NCBI RefSeq assembly: GCF_965363235.1
Contig: NC_134841.1
Location: 62,269,078 to 62,333,077 of the forward strand
DNA length: 64,000 nucleotides
DNA from: Mytilus galloprovincialis
Taxonomy: Eukaryota > Mollusca > Bivalvia > Mytilida > Mytilidae
Direction of reading: 5' to 3'
Shown here: positions 11,401 to 31,000 of the stretch, piece by piece
Layout of the letters: each line of letters begins with the position of its first letter
How positions within the stretch are numbered: the stretch's first letter is position 1
Position numbers and translations under genes: made by a program
The notes under the pieces: model-generated
Databases searched by the model: none
The model's input: only the letters and a program-made list of their open reading frames with translations
What the model was told of the DNA's origin: nothing

Positions 11401-11707
11401 TTGGTCCAATTTTCTATTTTCTGTTAATCTAATCACACATATAAGTAGATTTATAATTAACCTAAGGTAAGTCATTTTTCAAGTAAAACACGTTGATGTT
11501 AAATAAATTTAAGACATAATTTGTACTAAAATGATATGCTGAACTAGGCAAAATATTGGTAGTGGTTAAAAAATCATTTTTTCTTTTTTTCAAGTCTGCA
11601 TTATAATATGACTTGAAAGCATCAACACACATTTGAGTGCTTATCAAAGTCCTCCATACTTTGTACTCCCTTTTTGACTACATTTAAAATACTGATTATG
11701 ATATTCA

Positions 11708-11713
11708 TTTATT
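11708..11713 (-). terminator. Candidate NUDT12 polyadenylation signal
   Basis: Minus-strand AATAAA, 178 bases past the NUDT12 stop codon. It is the first canonical hexamer I find downstream. Confidence 0.4.
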
Positions 11714-11890
11714 AAAAAAAAGAGGCAAGTTTTACATTTAAAAATCAAAATACAAAACAAATGTTTTTTCTATGATAGTCCATTTCTGCTTACATGTAAA
11801 TATAGTAAATCATTTACATATTACATTTTCATGGAATACTATATAATTAAAATTGCAATATATTAAATCCCTGATTTTTTTGTCTCCAAT

Positions 11891-18265
<6,375 letters not shown>

Positions 18266-18524
18266 CACTGATAACGGTCTGAAAAATACAAATCAAATTC
18301 AAATAGATAGGATAATACTACATTCAAAATAGCATCATTTTGTCATATAGTTATCAAAGGTACAAAAATGTACCAGGCTTACAATTTCATATGCCAGACA
18401 GGTGTTTCGTCTATATAAGACACATCAGTGAACCTCAGGTCAAAATAATTAGAAAGCCAAAACAAGTAGAGTTGAAGAGCATTGAGGACCCAAAATTCCA
18501 AAAATTGTGCAAAATACATCTTAA

Positions 18525-18823
18525 CCCTTTCCTCCATAATGACGCTTTTTGACGCCACCCCCTTTACTCCATAATGACGCCATTTGACGCCTGTGTAGTG
18601 CCTCAGTTAAAACGTCTTGCCTAAGACAAATGTGAAACAGACTTAATAAAAGTTGTATCTAGTATAAACAGGTTATTCATGAAAATATCTGACTGGAATT
18701 TCATTGATGAAATATTCGTTTTAACAATGCATTTTAGTACTTTAAACCTGATGATTTTTTTTTTATTGAAAAAATTCTATGCGAATCAAGTATGTTAAAA
18801 AATAATTTCCATGGAGTAAAGGG
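18525..18823. mobile_element. piggyBac-like MITE (TTAA TSD)
   Basis: TTAA at 18521-18524 and 18824-18827 flank a 299-bp element. It begins CCCTTTCCTCCAT and ends with the inverse ATGGAGTAAAGGG. TTAA duplications with CCCTTT-type ends are typical of piggyBac-derived elements. A short sub-repeat (CTCCATAATGACGC) occurs twice near the left end. No transposase. Confidence 0.75.
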
Positions 18824-18827
18824 TTAA

Positions 18828-20098
18828 AGGTAAAACATTGAAACTTAATTTTACTATGAATAATAGTATATGTTTGGTAAACTCCTCGTCTTCATTTTAA
18901 TGTTTTGAATAATTCACGATTCAGTCGAAATTCAATTTCTCTGACACTGCAAGAGCCTTTGTTTGATGAAGCATATTATATCTGTTACATCTGCGATATT
19001 TTTGTTTGTTCAAAACCTGTTCTATACCCTTAAATATCAATTGATTGATTGTTGGATGCTTAATTTTAGGTTCATCATAACCTTTTGCAAATATGGCTGT
19101 ATTAACACTTCAAGTTTCACGACGAGTACAGACAAACCTGTGAATTTTGAAAATATTTAGAGTATGGCTGGACCTAGATAAATAAAATTTAAATGCATTT
19201 AAAGTTTTAGAATATTCAAAACTTTTCTAGATTTTACTGTTATTTTTTTTTTATTCCTGCACGACCTGCAGAAGGTGCCAAAATAAACTTAGTTGGGAAA
19301 GAAATTTGAGAAGCTCCCCTCATATAATACATATTGTTAGTTGTATTGATTTAAGGGCATATCCAACAGTTTATTTTTGACAGTGAGAATTTTTTCCTTT
19401 GAAGATATTTCATTCTTCAATTGACAGAGAATCAAATTTTGCCAAAAAAAATATCAGTCGGCGATTTCGTTTTTTCAAAAAATACTGCTGAAAATTGAAC
19501 ATTTTTGCAATTTTGGAGTAAAAAACGTTTTTTAATTAAAAAATATAAATATGATTTTTTAATCAACATATACTTATATAATGGGGCTCAAATTAAAGCA
19601 AAATAATTCCAGATGGTTAGAAAAATCTAACTTTACCATTTAAAGTATTAATTCTTACTCAACTAAAGCCAAGCACGTTATGATGGACCCAAACAACGCC
19701 AAGAAATGAACATTTGAAATGCACATGTTTAATTTATTAAAATATTTTTAACGGTGTCGATTTGGCCAAAGTAAGATAGGTTATTCTTTGAAAAAAATGG
19801 AACATCATAACGTTTTGAAAAATATTTGTCACCGTACTCGTTTTTGAGAAAAATCGAAAAATATGATATTGTTCCCTTCCGTAAGCCTCACAAATTGCAC
19901 CAAAAATTAAGACGTTTCGGGAAATAACGTTATATTTCCCCGCTAATTTTTCAAAGGCAGTGCGACGGCAGACAAATGTATTTATACACTGTGACTTTGT
20001 TGGATAGTTGTCTCTTTAGCACTCATATCTCATATCGCATCTTGTTATTTATAATGAACTAGTATATGGACGAGATGACAATTCAGATAGTTTTACAA
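18828..20098. other. Gene-free DNA between NUDT12 and TPGS2
   Basis: No ORF with coding character or splice context. The 5'-UTR exon and promoter of NUDT12 may lie here or further right, but I cannot locate them. Confidence 0.4.
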
Positions 20099-20466
20099 CA
20101 ATCTAATTAAAAACCGATCTCTCATCGCTCCAGTTTTCTGATATGTCGCGTGGGAGATCTAACGAAACCGGCTTTGAGGTCACATGTGAGTGAACTAAAA
20201 GTTATGAATTTATGAAGATATGCAAATGAGTTGAAGACCTACTAATAAGCCAATCAAAAAAGTTTATGAATTATTTTGACTGACGATTTCGTCGTAAATA
20301 AAATGAGTTACATCCCTTTGCCTTACGTTAAACTTTCAAGATCGTGGAAGACTCAATTTCATTGGTCGAAAAAGACACACCTACGAGGTCACTCACATGT
20401 GACCTCAAAGCGGGTTTCGTTAGATCTCCCACGCGACATATCAGAAACAGGTTTTTAATTAGATTG
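20099..20466. mobile_element. MITE with ~85-bp TIRs and 9-bp TSD (Mutator-like?)
   Basis: The 9-bp direct duplication GTTTTACAA flanks it exactly (20090-20098 and 20467-20475). The ends are CAATCTAATTAAAAACC and its inverse. The arms stay alike for about 85 bases, including GATATGTCGCGTGGGAGATC and GAGGTCACATGTGAGTGA. Long inverted repeats with a 9-bp duplication suggest a Mutator-like (MULE) origin. No transposase inside its 368 bp. Confidence 0.85.
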
Positions 20467-20780
20467 GTTTTACAATGAAGTGTTTTTCTTACACTGATTT
20501 ATATTACACCGTCTATAATTTCACATATCGAAATTAATAAAGAGCTAGTGAAATTTTGCAACCAAACATTTGTCTAAAAACTCACTGACTCTGTATTATT
20601 TATTCATGTTGCAGTTTGGGGCTTTTTGTTCTTTATAGGCTTCTAGCTTTAACAAAAATATGCATGTTGACTCTTAGTGTTTTGAATTATATGTGTCGTT
20701 CGGTTGCTGTCGTATTAATGTATATACATTTAAAATATTTTTCAAAACAAAAGGATTGATGGGACAGTATATAGAAATAT

Positions 20781-20930
20781 CAGAGGCGGATTTAGGGGGG
20801 GCCCGGGCCTCCCTTTTTTGGAAAAAAAATTGGTTGCTTATATAGGGAATCACTGATGCGTGACTGGAGCGGGCCCTCCTTAGGTCAGTCAGTGGGCCCC
20901 CTCTTATGAAAATATCTGGATCCGCCACTG
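20781..20930. mobile_element. GGCGGATCC-end MITE, copy 3 (5-bp TSD)
   Basis: CAGAGGCGGATTTAGG to CTGGATCCGCCACTG, 150 bp, flanked by AATAT at 20776-20780 and 20931-20935. Its interior shares GGTTG-TTATATAGG-AATCACTGA and GTCAGTCAGTGGGCC with copies at 34470 and 35763, so these three form one subfamily. Confidence 0.88.
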
Positions 20931-21518
20931 AATATTCACATCTCTGAACTTCTCATGTCTGACAGTATATCTTTGCTATAAATGGGTGCGGCCGTTTAGC
21001 TGCTCGGATGTATAAATTTACAGCCTGGTTTAGTCGAAATAAAAATGTTGTATATCCTATGCATAGTGTAGTGAGAGTTTCGCGCATCTATACGTTTAAA
21101 AACCATCTAAATAAATGGTTCAAGGGATATTCGAATCTTGAATAAGATCTCTTAACACAACAACAAATGTCATATGAATCTTCAAATAAGTCACATGGCT
21201 GATTTTAAAACATCTGTTGCGCCATTTGCAGTTGTAGATGTCATGAAAAAACCCTTTAATTTACAAAACAGATCAGAAAGACAATAACTTGAGAATAAAC
21301 TCTACCTAGTTTGACTGCATACAATGTAACACTGATGTAAACTACTATATAACTATATTATTATTGATTATTCAAACAAATAAATTCAGAGAAAGATGCG
21401 GAAAGATTTTCGTTTAAAAATAAAATATAGATATTTTTTTTTACCAAAACTGGAAAACCGTTTGAGACAATTATCAGTTGAGAACTAACAAGTGAAACTG
21501 CAAGCTACTGCTCACTGA

Positions 21519-21706
21519 TGATACCCCCGCCGCAAGTGGATAATATTAATAGTGTAAAAATATGCAAGTGTTCGGTAAACAGGAAGTTGTCGAGTGATGA
21601 ATCTGAAAACGCATCACACGGTATAGCTGACTTATATAAATCCTGAAACCAAATTTCAGAAATCCTTGTATTGTAGTTCCTGAGAAAAATGTGACGAAAA
21701 TTTTCA
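21519..21706. repeat. Left direct repeat flanking the RT fragment
   Basis: It starts at GATACCCCCGCCGC. From 21579 (AAGTGTTCGGTAAACAGG) to about 21705 it repeats the segment starting at 22909 in the same orientation. The two copies bracket the RT fragment and its tail. They could be two truncated repeat copies or LTR-like ends. Confidence 0.6.
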
Positions 21707-21761
21707 ACTTGGCTATCGTGTAAAATCAGAAAGACAATAACTTGAGAATCAGCCATGTGAC

Positions 21762-22265
21762 TATATCACTAACGGAAAGCTGAATACTAAAATTTATGAT
21801 AAAAGGGATGATTTTTCATTTCCTATCGTTAATTATCCGTTTTTAGATGGTGACGTTCCCTTGTCACCATCTTACGGTGTTTATATATCTCAACTTGTAC
21901 GATTCGCTCGTGTATGTAACAATGTTTTAGATTTTAACGAGATAAATTTATGTATTACTGAAAAATTATTACACCAGGGTTTTCGATATCACAAACTAGT
22001 CAAAACATTTACTAAATTTTATCATCGGTATAAATATAGCTCAACATGCAGACTTCTTATACGTTCAGGTATTTCACATCCAATTTTTTATGGAAATATT
22101 CTTTATAAAGCACAAAGGTGTCAGTATTCACCTCAGAAACTTAAAAAACCTTTGAATAGACTTATTAAGAAGGGATATAATTACGATACTGTTGTCAAGT
22201 CATTAAAGATTGCATATTTTGGCGTTAATATTGAGTCACTGATAAGGTCTTTGCGTCGGAACTAA
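21762..22265 (+). pseudogene. Retroelement reverse-transcriptase C-terminal fragment
   Basis: One open frame of 168 codons ends in TAA (22263-22265). It contains KLNTKIYDKRDDFSFPIVNY, YGVYISQLVRFARVCNN, a GF-x-x-x-K-L-x-K-x-F-x-K-FY-x-RY block and GISHPIFYGN. I recognise this from reverse-transcriptase proteins of invertebrate retroelements, downstream of the catalytic YxDD motif. The catalytic core itself is missing, so this is a 5'-truncated dead copy. A Penelope-like or other endonuclease-poor class is likely, but I cannot assign it firmly. A second truncated copy lies at 28672-30190. Confidence 0.75.
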
Positions 22266-22905
22266 ACACATTTATTCTAAAAACAGTTGTTGGCATGACA
22301 CGGGTTATGTTCTTCTCATATATGTTATGATGGTATGATACTAAACCCCTAACGGGAAGGATTGTGCCTGATGTTCATATGATGAAATCATAATCTTTCA
22401 GTCAGTTTAATTGAAGTCTGGAGCTGGCATGTCAGTTAACTTCTTGTAGTCTGTTGTTATTTATGTATTATTGTCATTTTGTTTATTTTCTTTGGTTACA
22501 TCTTCTGACATCAGACTCGGACTTCTCTTGAACTGAATTTTAATGTGCGTATTGTTATGCGTTTACTTTTCTACATTGGTTAGAGGTATAGGGGGAGGGT
22601 TGAGATCTCACAAACATGTTTAACCCCGCCGCATTTTTGCGCCTGTCCCAAGTCAGGAGCCTCTGGCCTTTGTTAGTCTTGTATTATTTTAATTTTAGTT
22701 TCTTGTGTACAATTTGGAAATTAGTATGGCGTTCATTATCACTGAACTAGTATATATATTTGTTTAGGGGCCAGCTGAAGGACGCCTCCGGGTGCGGGAA
22801 TTTCTCGCTACATTGAAGACCTGTTGGTGACCTTCTGCTGTTGTTTTTTATTTGGTCGGGTTGTTGTCTCTTTGACACATTCCCCATTTCCATTCTCAAT
22901 TTTAT
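22266..22905 (+). mobile_element. 3' tail of the RT element
   Basis: Non-coding tail shared almost base for base with 29609-30190. It contains GGGAAGGATTGTGCCTGATG, GGGCCAGCTGAAGGACGCC and ends with CCATTCTCAATTTTA. It is shared with a dispersed family seen in reverse at 2823-3130 and 32219-32880. Confidence 0.7.
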
Positions 22906-22908
22906 TTT

Positions 22909-23135
22909 AAGTGTTCGGTAAACAGGAAGTTGTCAGGTGATGAATCTGAAAACGCATCACACGGTATGGCTGACATATATAAATGTTGATACCAAATTAC
23001 AGAAAGGGTGGATGTGTAGTTCCTGAGAAAAATGTGACGAAAGTTTCATGGGACGGACTGACTGACGGACGGACTGACGGACAGACAGAGGTAAAACAGT
23101 ATACCCGCCCTTTTTTAAAGCGGGGGTATAATGAT
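22909..23135. repeat. Right direct repeat with GGAC tract
   Basis: It repeats 21579-21705, then adds a GACGGACTGACGGAC microsatellite and ends at GCGGGGGTATAATGA, which is the inverse of the start of the left copy (ATACCCCCGC). Taken together 21519-23135 has inverted ends and an internal direct repeat. Confidence 0.6.
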
Positions 23136-25000
23136 TATGCATCACTATATGCAACTAATAAATTGATTGCTCCCGTGCTCCAGTGGCAAATATATCACGC
23201 ATATTTAGGACGAGGCAAAAGTGGATCTGAATAAATGATTGATACATTAGTAAGATAAAGGTTTGCTAGTGGTAAAATGTATGTAGTACTAGAATGAATG
23301 ACTGAATGAAGCTGAATGACTGGCAGAAAAAAACCATCAAAATCTAGTCTAAATAATTATGCAGTGATATTGTTTGCCTCAAATTACAGCCGATATTCGG
23401 CTTTTTCCCCTAGAGAAAATTCCCAATCACTAAAAAAAATGGCTTAAAATTCCTCCCAAAAAGTTTAACTTTTTCCCAAAACAGTGATGGCATTGGTAGT
23501 AATGTTTGTAAATATGTATTCATGTCATTATTTTGATATTAGAAAGCACTTTTGAGATCCGGTTTTCTGATCAGAATCAATATTGTGCTTGTAACACAAG
23601 TGGTTTTCAATGCATTTAAGTACCAACATTGCTTCTGTTTCTTTCCCCTCTCCGAAAAGTACCTTTCAGGTTCAAAATGTCTGACAACCAAAATATCCAT
23701 GAAAAATAGTGCAAAAAAGACAGCAAAGGTCAGTAAAAAATCGGAGATGTGTTTAGAATAAAATATACAAATTTCCCAATTTCAATAAAAAATATCGTTT
23801 TTCCCAATAAAAAACGGTAGAGGTAGTTTTGAAAAAAGACAACAATATCACTGTTATGACATCTTGAAATGCTATCATATTTTTTTCTTTGACGCAGGAA
23901 GGCATCAAAGCAAAAATTTAAAATAATCTTCCAAGACATCATAATTAAATCCAGTATCAAGGTAAGTTTTCGATTTTCTGAAACATAGACTTCATATATC
24001 AAACTATTGAATATCTAGGTCCTGCCAGGCCTTAAAATGTTCGTAGATGCATCAATTTGTCTGTATACTCATAGTAGATTTTGTGGTGTAAAAATGGCCA
24101 TATTTTTACATTCCTTTAGATGAACATCTTCATTTACAAAAATTCTACATTCTATGTTGAACTGTCAAACTTGACTCAACCCTTCTGGTGAATGCAAGAA
24201 AAAGAGTAATTTTGTAAGATAACCAAAAATACATGTATATAAATGAGAATAAAGTATGACAGAAAAATAAAATAATAATAAAACAAAGTAATAAAAAGGG
24301 GATTTCCATTCGCTTTTTGTTCATCTGGCCTGAACCAATCCGGATTCCGAGGCAGTACCAGAGAAATAATCCCTGTCGGCACAGCTCCAGTCCATCACTT
24401 GACTTACAGTTACTTTGCAAATGAACCTTAATAGCCTAATTTAAACCCAAACCTTAATAATTTAAAAGGACCAGGGACCCTAAAGGAATATCAAAATTTG
24501 TAGTAATCATACAATTACCTATACAAATATTTTACATGTTTCAGATGTCTATACTGAGACAACAGTGTCAGCATTTGTCAAAATGATGTCCTATTTCCTG
24601 ACCTGTACAAAGTTCACAACAGCTGACAGGTTAATTCTCAAAAACTCATTTTATTGTTTATCTCTTTCGGTAAATACATTGAGAAATTATCGAAATTATA
24701 AATTGGTATTAAAAATTAAGGGTTATGTAAGTTAAGGTCTTTATATTTAAAATTTTGATTATCAGTGACCCTTAGGAGCCTCTATGTTTGTCTATCGTCA
24801 AGCTCTTTCGTGTTGAAGGAAATTTTAACTTCTGGTCTCTGTTGCGTTTTATATCCCGATTTTTAGCAAGTCATTTACAATAAAGGCAATATCATAATTG
24901 ACATTGAAGAAATCAAAACAATATTTTTTTGGAATGATAAATGACATCATGATAGATAGATGACCATTTAATCTGTGCATCATTCTTACTTAACATTAAA
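23136..25000. promoter_or_regulatory. Upstream region of TPGS2
   Basis: No gene or clear mobile element. The TPGS2 promoter and leader must lie in its right part, but I see no TATA box at a convincing distance from the ATG at 25001. A CpG-poor, TATA-less housekeeping promoter is plausible. Confidence 0.35.
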
Positions 25001-28000
25001 ATGGACAACTTAGAAGAGCTAGCAAAAACTAGAAACTTGTTAGAACAATTAAACATAGGCGTCATCAGAAATCTGGGTATACATAATACACTTCAACTCA
25101 GTGCGTCTCATTGGGGTGTAAGCGTGACGCGGGATTTTTTGTAAGCGGGACACGTGAAAGTCCAATTATTGTGTCGTGAAAACGGGAAATGAGGTCTAGC
25201 TGGTACCGGGAAATGACAAAAAAATGAGAATTGCTTACGTACATAGTGTAAGCTGGATACGGGAATCTGACAAAACAATAAGCGGGATCTGGGATCGGAA
25301 CCCCCCAATGAGACCCCCTTCGAATCACAGGCACTTATTACAAAAAAATGTAGTTTCTATCTATGGCATGGATTTATTGGTCTATTGTTAGGAATTTTAT
25401 AAATAAATGTTAAAAATAAATGTGATCTTCAGGTAAAGTTTTTTTTTTTCTAGTTTTAAGTTATGATCATGATAATTTATACCTAAAACAACAAATATAC
25501 GGGTAAATTCAGTACAAAATCTCTCATTGACATTGATTTTAATTAAATTTATACCTGATTTACCTTAAGAAATTGGAATCTTTCATATATTATTCATGAA
25601 AGTACAAATGTAGCCCTATCTTTTGCAAAAATAAAAACATATGTTATGCAGCATTTTTGGTCATTCACATGGCCTTGTTTACAAACACTGTAGATTCACA
25701 CTAAATTCCTTTACTGACCCCCATTACTTTTCAATCCTGTTGTAAAAGAAAAAAGTACATTCAGTATTCTTTTTTTAAATATTTTTTTACTCTGATGTTG
25801 ATCCATCTACATTGTATCAAAAAATATTTATTCAAAACATAATCTACCAATGAGAAGAGCACAGGACTTAATCAATTTTATAGTTGTGTATGAGTGATCC
25901 TGATCAGATAATTACTTTTTTGTAGCTCTAGACTCATTGTCGAGCCTTTAGCGATCCTACATTCCGGCGTTGTCGGCGTCGTCGGCGGCGGCGGCGTCCA
26001 CAAATATTCACTCTGTGGTTAAAGTTTTTGAAATTTTAATAACTTTCTTAAACTATACTGAATTTCTACCAAACTTGGACAGAAGCTTGTTTATGATCAT
26101 AAGAAAGTATCCAGAAGTAAATTTTGTAAAAATAAAATTCCATTTTTTCCGTTTTTTACTTATAAGGCCACACCAATTTAATTCCTTGTTCGACGGACCC
26201 GCCCGCACCTTTTTTTTTCAAAGCAGAATTTTTTATTTTTTTATATTCCCGCTTCCCGCATCCGGAAATGTAATTGTGTCCATTTCCCGCACCGTTTTTT
26301 TTGTAAATATTATAAACAAATATTTGCACTTGTTTTTATAATCAAAATCTAACATGTATTTATAACGATTTAAACATATAAGCACCCAAGTACACTGTGT
26401 CAATGTCTGTGATAATATTTGATTCAGCATGAAACCCATTTATCCCAAATGGGAGTGCTCCGATATAGATAGAAAACAGAAGAAAATACCTGTACAGAAC
26501 AAAACATTGGTTTCCTTCCCCCTTACTTAGATTCCCTATCAAAATATGTTCGTTGTTAGAAATAAACTTCAAAGAACTTCGGAAAGAAATGCCTTTAACT
26601 GCAATATGCTGGCGATACAAAACTATCCATACCCCCTGCATGTTTATGCACCTGTCCTGATTGATTCAGGGGCCTGTCGTTCAGCAGTTAGATATCGTTC
26701 GTTGATGTTCATAAATATTATTTGGTATTTTCCCGTTTGTATATATATAAATTAGATCGTTGGTTTTCCTGTTCGAATTGTGTACACTTATAATTTTGGG
26801 GTCCCTTATAGCTTGCTGTTTGGTCTGGGTCAAAGCTCTGCTGTACGTACTATGACCTGTATTTGCTATTATCCCTCAGAAGGGCACATATGGGGTCATT
26901 TTACTGTTGTAAAAAAGAAACTTGAAGAAATACCAAGGATTTGAATAGTGTTACTATACAAATCCTTTGAAGAACTTAAAAAAATTAACTAAAAGAGAGG
27001 AGAAATACATCATATTTAAATAATTTTAAACAACATTACTATATTCTTAAAGAGAATTATTTATGATCATATTATTTATTTTGAATAATATTAAAGTAAA
27101 TGTGTTAACATGGCCTAAGTCCAGGAATATTACAAAATTCTTGGGCATGTTTTGACCATTTAATACCAGATAGATATATAGTTCTTTGGGAAAATATGAG
27201 CTCTTTTGTACTAAAAAGTTTTATTTACAAAAAAATATATATTGTAACTTATATTGACCCCTCATAAAAAGGATATTTATAAAATTGAGGGGTTGTTCCC
27301 AGCCTGATTATGACTTGGATGGAGAATTGTCTCATTAATTGGCACATATACATATACCAAATCTAATTATTCAATTATTTATTGGTGAACAGGGAAAAAT
27401 ACTTCATAAATTAAAGAAATGTCAAAGTACAAGTGATAAATCAAGTTTTAATATTGTCAAAACCTACTATTTTATGTTTACAAAAAAAATATATAATCGC
27501 TCGCCTTTACTTTTCAAGCTTCGCCTCAAAAATTTGCAAAATAAATATTTTTTTATTAAAATTTTCAAATCGCTTGCTCGCCCCAATTTTTGGAGTCCAA
27601 AAATCCGTAGAACAAGAAATTAAATTGGTGTGGCCTAAATGGACTTAGTTTTTCTGCGAGGAAACATTACATTCACTTTGTGGTTAAAGTTTTTAAAATT
27701 TTAATAACTTTCATAAACTATCCTTGATTTGTACCAAACTTGGACAGAAGCTTGTTTATGATCATAAGATAGTATCAAGCAGAAAATGCCATACATTTGA
27801 CATGCCACATTCATCAAAAATTTTCTTAATACATAAAATCCATTTATTTCCAATACCATAATTGTTATAATTAATGTATAGTAATTTATATAGTATACAG
27901 GATAATTTATCTTCATTTGTATTATCAAGAAGGCGACACCAAAAATTTATCATTCGTAGTTATGCATATAAAGAAATGGGGTATCTCCCAAGTTCTCCAT

Positions 28001-31000
28001 AAATCATAAAATTTGGAGTCGAGTTTTTAAGTTTTAAAATGTGCTTACAGAATTTCAAATGAACTCGCTCAAGTATATCAAAATTTTCGTATCCCCAAAT
28101 TTCAGACCCGTATAGAAGAATGGGTACAACAGCTTTATCAAACATTTCTAGTTGGCGTTCAGTCCATAAGTGATTCAATCTGCTCTTCTTGATAACACTA
28201 TACATAGACTTAGTTGCTTGGTCTCGTAAATATTTCCTAGTTTCGAAAAAAGATGCATTTGATTTCTAGAGAAAATAACACCAAGGTATTTATAATGTTT
28301 AACTATCTCTATTTCTTCATTTTCAATACAAAATTTCAAATTATTGGATATTCTTCCTCTTGTAAAAACCATCACTTCGGTTTTGCTAAAATTGATTCTT
28401 AATTTCCAATAATTACAATACTGTGAAAAATTACTTAAAAGTAACTGTAAATCTGAACTTGATTCAGCAAGTAAAATAGTATCATCGGCATATAATAATA
28501 CAAACAGTTTTAGGTATATATTAAGTTCATTTTCCATATCTAATGTTAAAGATTGTACACACCACTTATGTTAACATTTTCTAAATACTGCTGTAAATCG
28601 TTCAAATATAGAGAAAATAACAGAGGAGAAAGATTTTCTGAGTGTCTTACACCAATTTCACTAGCAAACATGTTCTTATACGTTCAGGTATTTCACATCC
28701 AATTTTTTATGGAAATATTCTTTATAAAGCACAAAGGTATCAGTATTCACCTCAAAAACTAACAAAACCTTTGAATAGACTTATTAAGGTAGCACAATAC
28801 AAAGATTTTATAACTCCAACTCCCAAGTTTTAAAATGTTGTAACTTTCTTAATAATGATTGAAAATTTATAAAAGTGGTAGTTTTGGATAGCTAACAGAT
28901 TACTCTTTCAAATTAATGCAATGTTAGCATTATGCAACAATTATGTAACCAATTATAATGTTAACTGTGTCTAAAATATTTTTCGAGAAATTTCCACTTT
29001 CAAATGAAATTAGCTTCTGCATAGGTATCCCTAGAGGGTTGATTTTATTATATGTTGTTCCTATGGCCATTATCTACAAAAGGGTGTCTCAGATTTCAGA
29101 TAGAATGTATAAAACAAATTTTACACCTAATCAAACATTATCTTCTTTTATGTGGTTAGGATGTTTACACTAATTAGAGATTTATGAGAGAATGGAATAC
29201 CATAAGAACAATTTGAGACACCCTTTTGAAGCCCATGATGTGTTGATTAAGATTTCGTTAAAATTTTCTGTATGGTTGAAGAGATGATAGAGCTAAATTC
29301 ATTCAAGTGAACTGACCCAGATTTTGCCACTAATTACATAATAATTGATTACATAATGATTGCATAATAAAAATATTGCAAATATTTAAAAGATTAATCT
29401 TTTATCTTTCTATATATGCCTCTTTTATTATTTTCTATGCATTCATAAGAAAGTTACAGCATTTTAAAGGTTAGTGATTGGAAGTAAAAAAATCTTTGTA
29501 TTGTGCTACCTTAAGAAGGGATATAGTTACGATACTGTTGTCAGGTCATTAAAGATTGCATATTTTGGCGTTAATATTGATTCACTTATAGGGTCTTTGC
29601 ATCGGAACTAAACACATTTATTCAAAAACTTATGATGGTATGATACTAAACCACTAACGGGAAGGATTGTGCCTGATGTTCATATGATGAAATCATAATC
29701 TTTCAGTCAATTTAATTGAAGTCTGGAGCTGGCATGTCAGTTAACTGCTAGTAGTCTGTTGTTATTTATGTATTATTGTCATTTTGTTTATTTTCTTTGG
29801 TTACATCTTCTGACATCAGACTCAGACTTCTCTTGAACTGAATTTTAATGTGCATATTGTTATGCGTTTACTTTTCTACATGGGGAGGGTTGAGATCTCA
29901 CAAACATGTTTAACCCGCCGCATTTTTGCGCCTGTCCCAAGTCAGGAGCCTCTGGCCTTTGTTAGTCTTGTATTATTTTAATTTTAGTTTCTTGTGTACA
30001 ATTTGGAAATTAGTATGGCATTCATTATCACTGAACTAGTATATATTTGTTTAGGGGCCAGCTGAAGGACGCCTCCGGGTGTGGGAATTTCTCGCTACAT
30101 TGAAGACCTGTTGTGACCTTCTGCTGTTGTTTTTTTTCTATGGTCGGGTTGTTGTCTCTTTGGCACATTCACCTTTTCCATTCTCAATTTTATATGGTAG
30201 ATAAATTATTATTATGAACAATACGTGATTTAACATCATCATACATCTTTTTAACAACTCAAAGTAACTTTCCTTTTACATTATTCAAAAGGAGTTTATA
30301 TAATAAAGAATTACGGTGTACAAAATCAAACGCCTTTCCAAAATCTACGAAAGCGCACAAATGCTTTTTCTTTTTAACACTGAGAAGTTCAAAAAGTGCA
30401 TATATTAAAAGAAAAAAATATGATCTGTTGTAGAGTACCCATGTCGGAAGCCAGCTCGATTTTCATTTAATATATTCACTTCATCAACGAAAAACCCCAA
30501 CCTGTCATTAAGAATAGATGTAAATATTTCCCCAAGCACGACAATAAAGTTATCGGTCTATAATTTTTTGGATCGAATTTACACCCCTTGTTCTTAAATA
30601 TTGGTATCACATTACCAATAAGCCAGGCTTCCGGCAATATACTCGTATCAAAAATAAGATAAAACAATTTTGTGTATATATCAATCATACTGTCTAGAGA
30701 TGAAGCAATGTATTCATTAATGATTTGATCTGCCTCAGGCGATTTATTATTTTTCGTCTTTTTAACAGCTTTTAAAATTTCTTCTCCTGTAATTACACAA
30801 TTAAGTGTTTCATCGTCACAAGATGAGCTGACATTATTTTCATTAATAAATTCATCTTCAAACTTGTTCTTATTCAAATCTTTAAAAAAAATCAAATAAT
30901 GTTCAAATAGATATATATTGCTTTTTTCTCTTTGATGTCCTTTATTAAATAATTTCCAAAATTCTTTGGGATTTTTATTATTCAATTTTTTCATGTTGTC

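Noticed and set aside
20276..20458. 60-codon ORF
   Set aside because: It lies within the arms of the 368-bp MITE.
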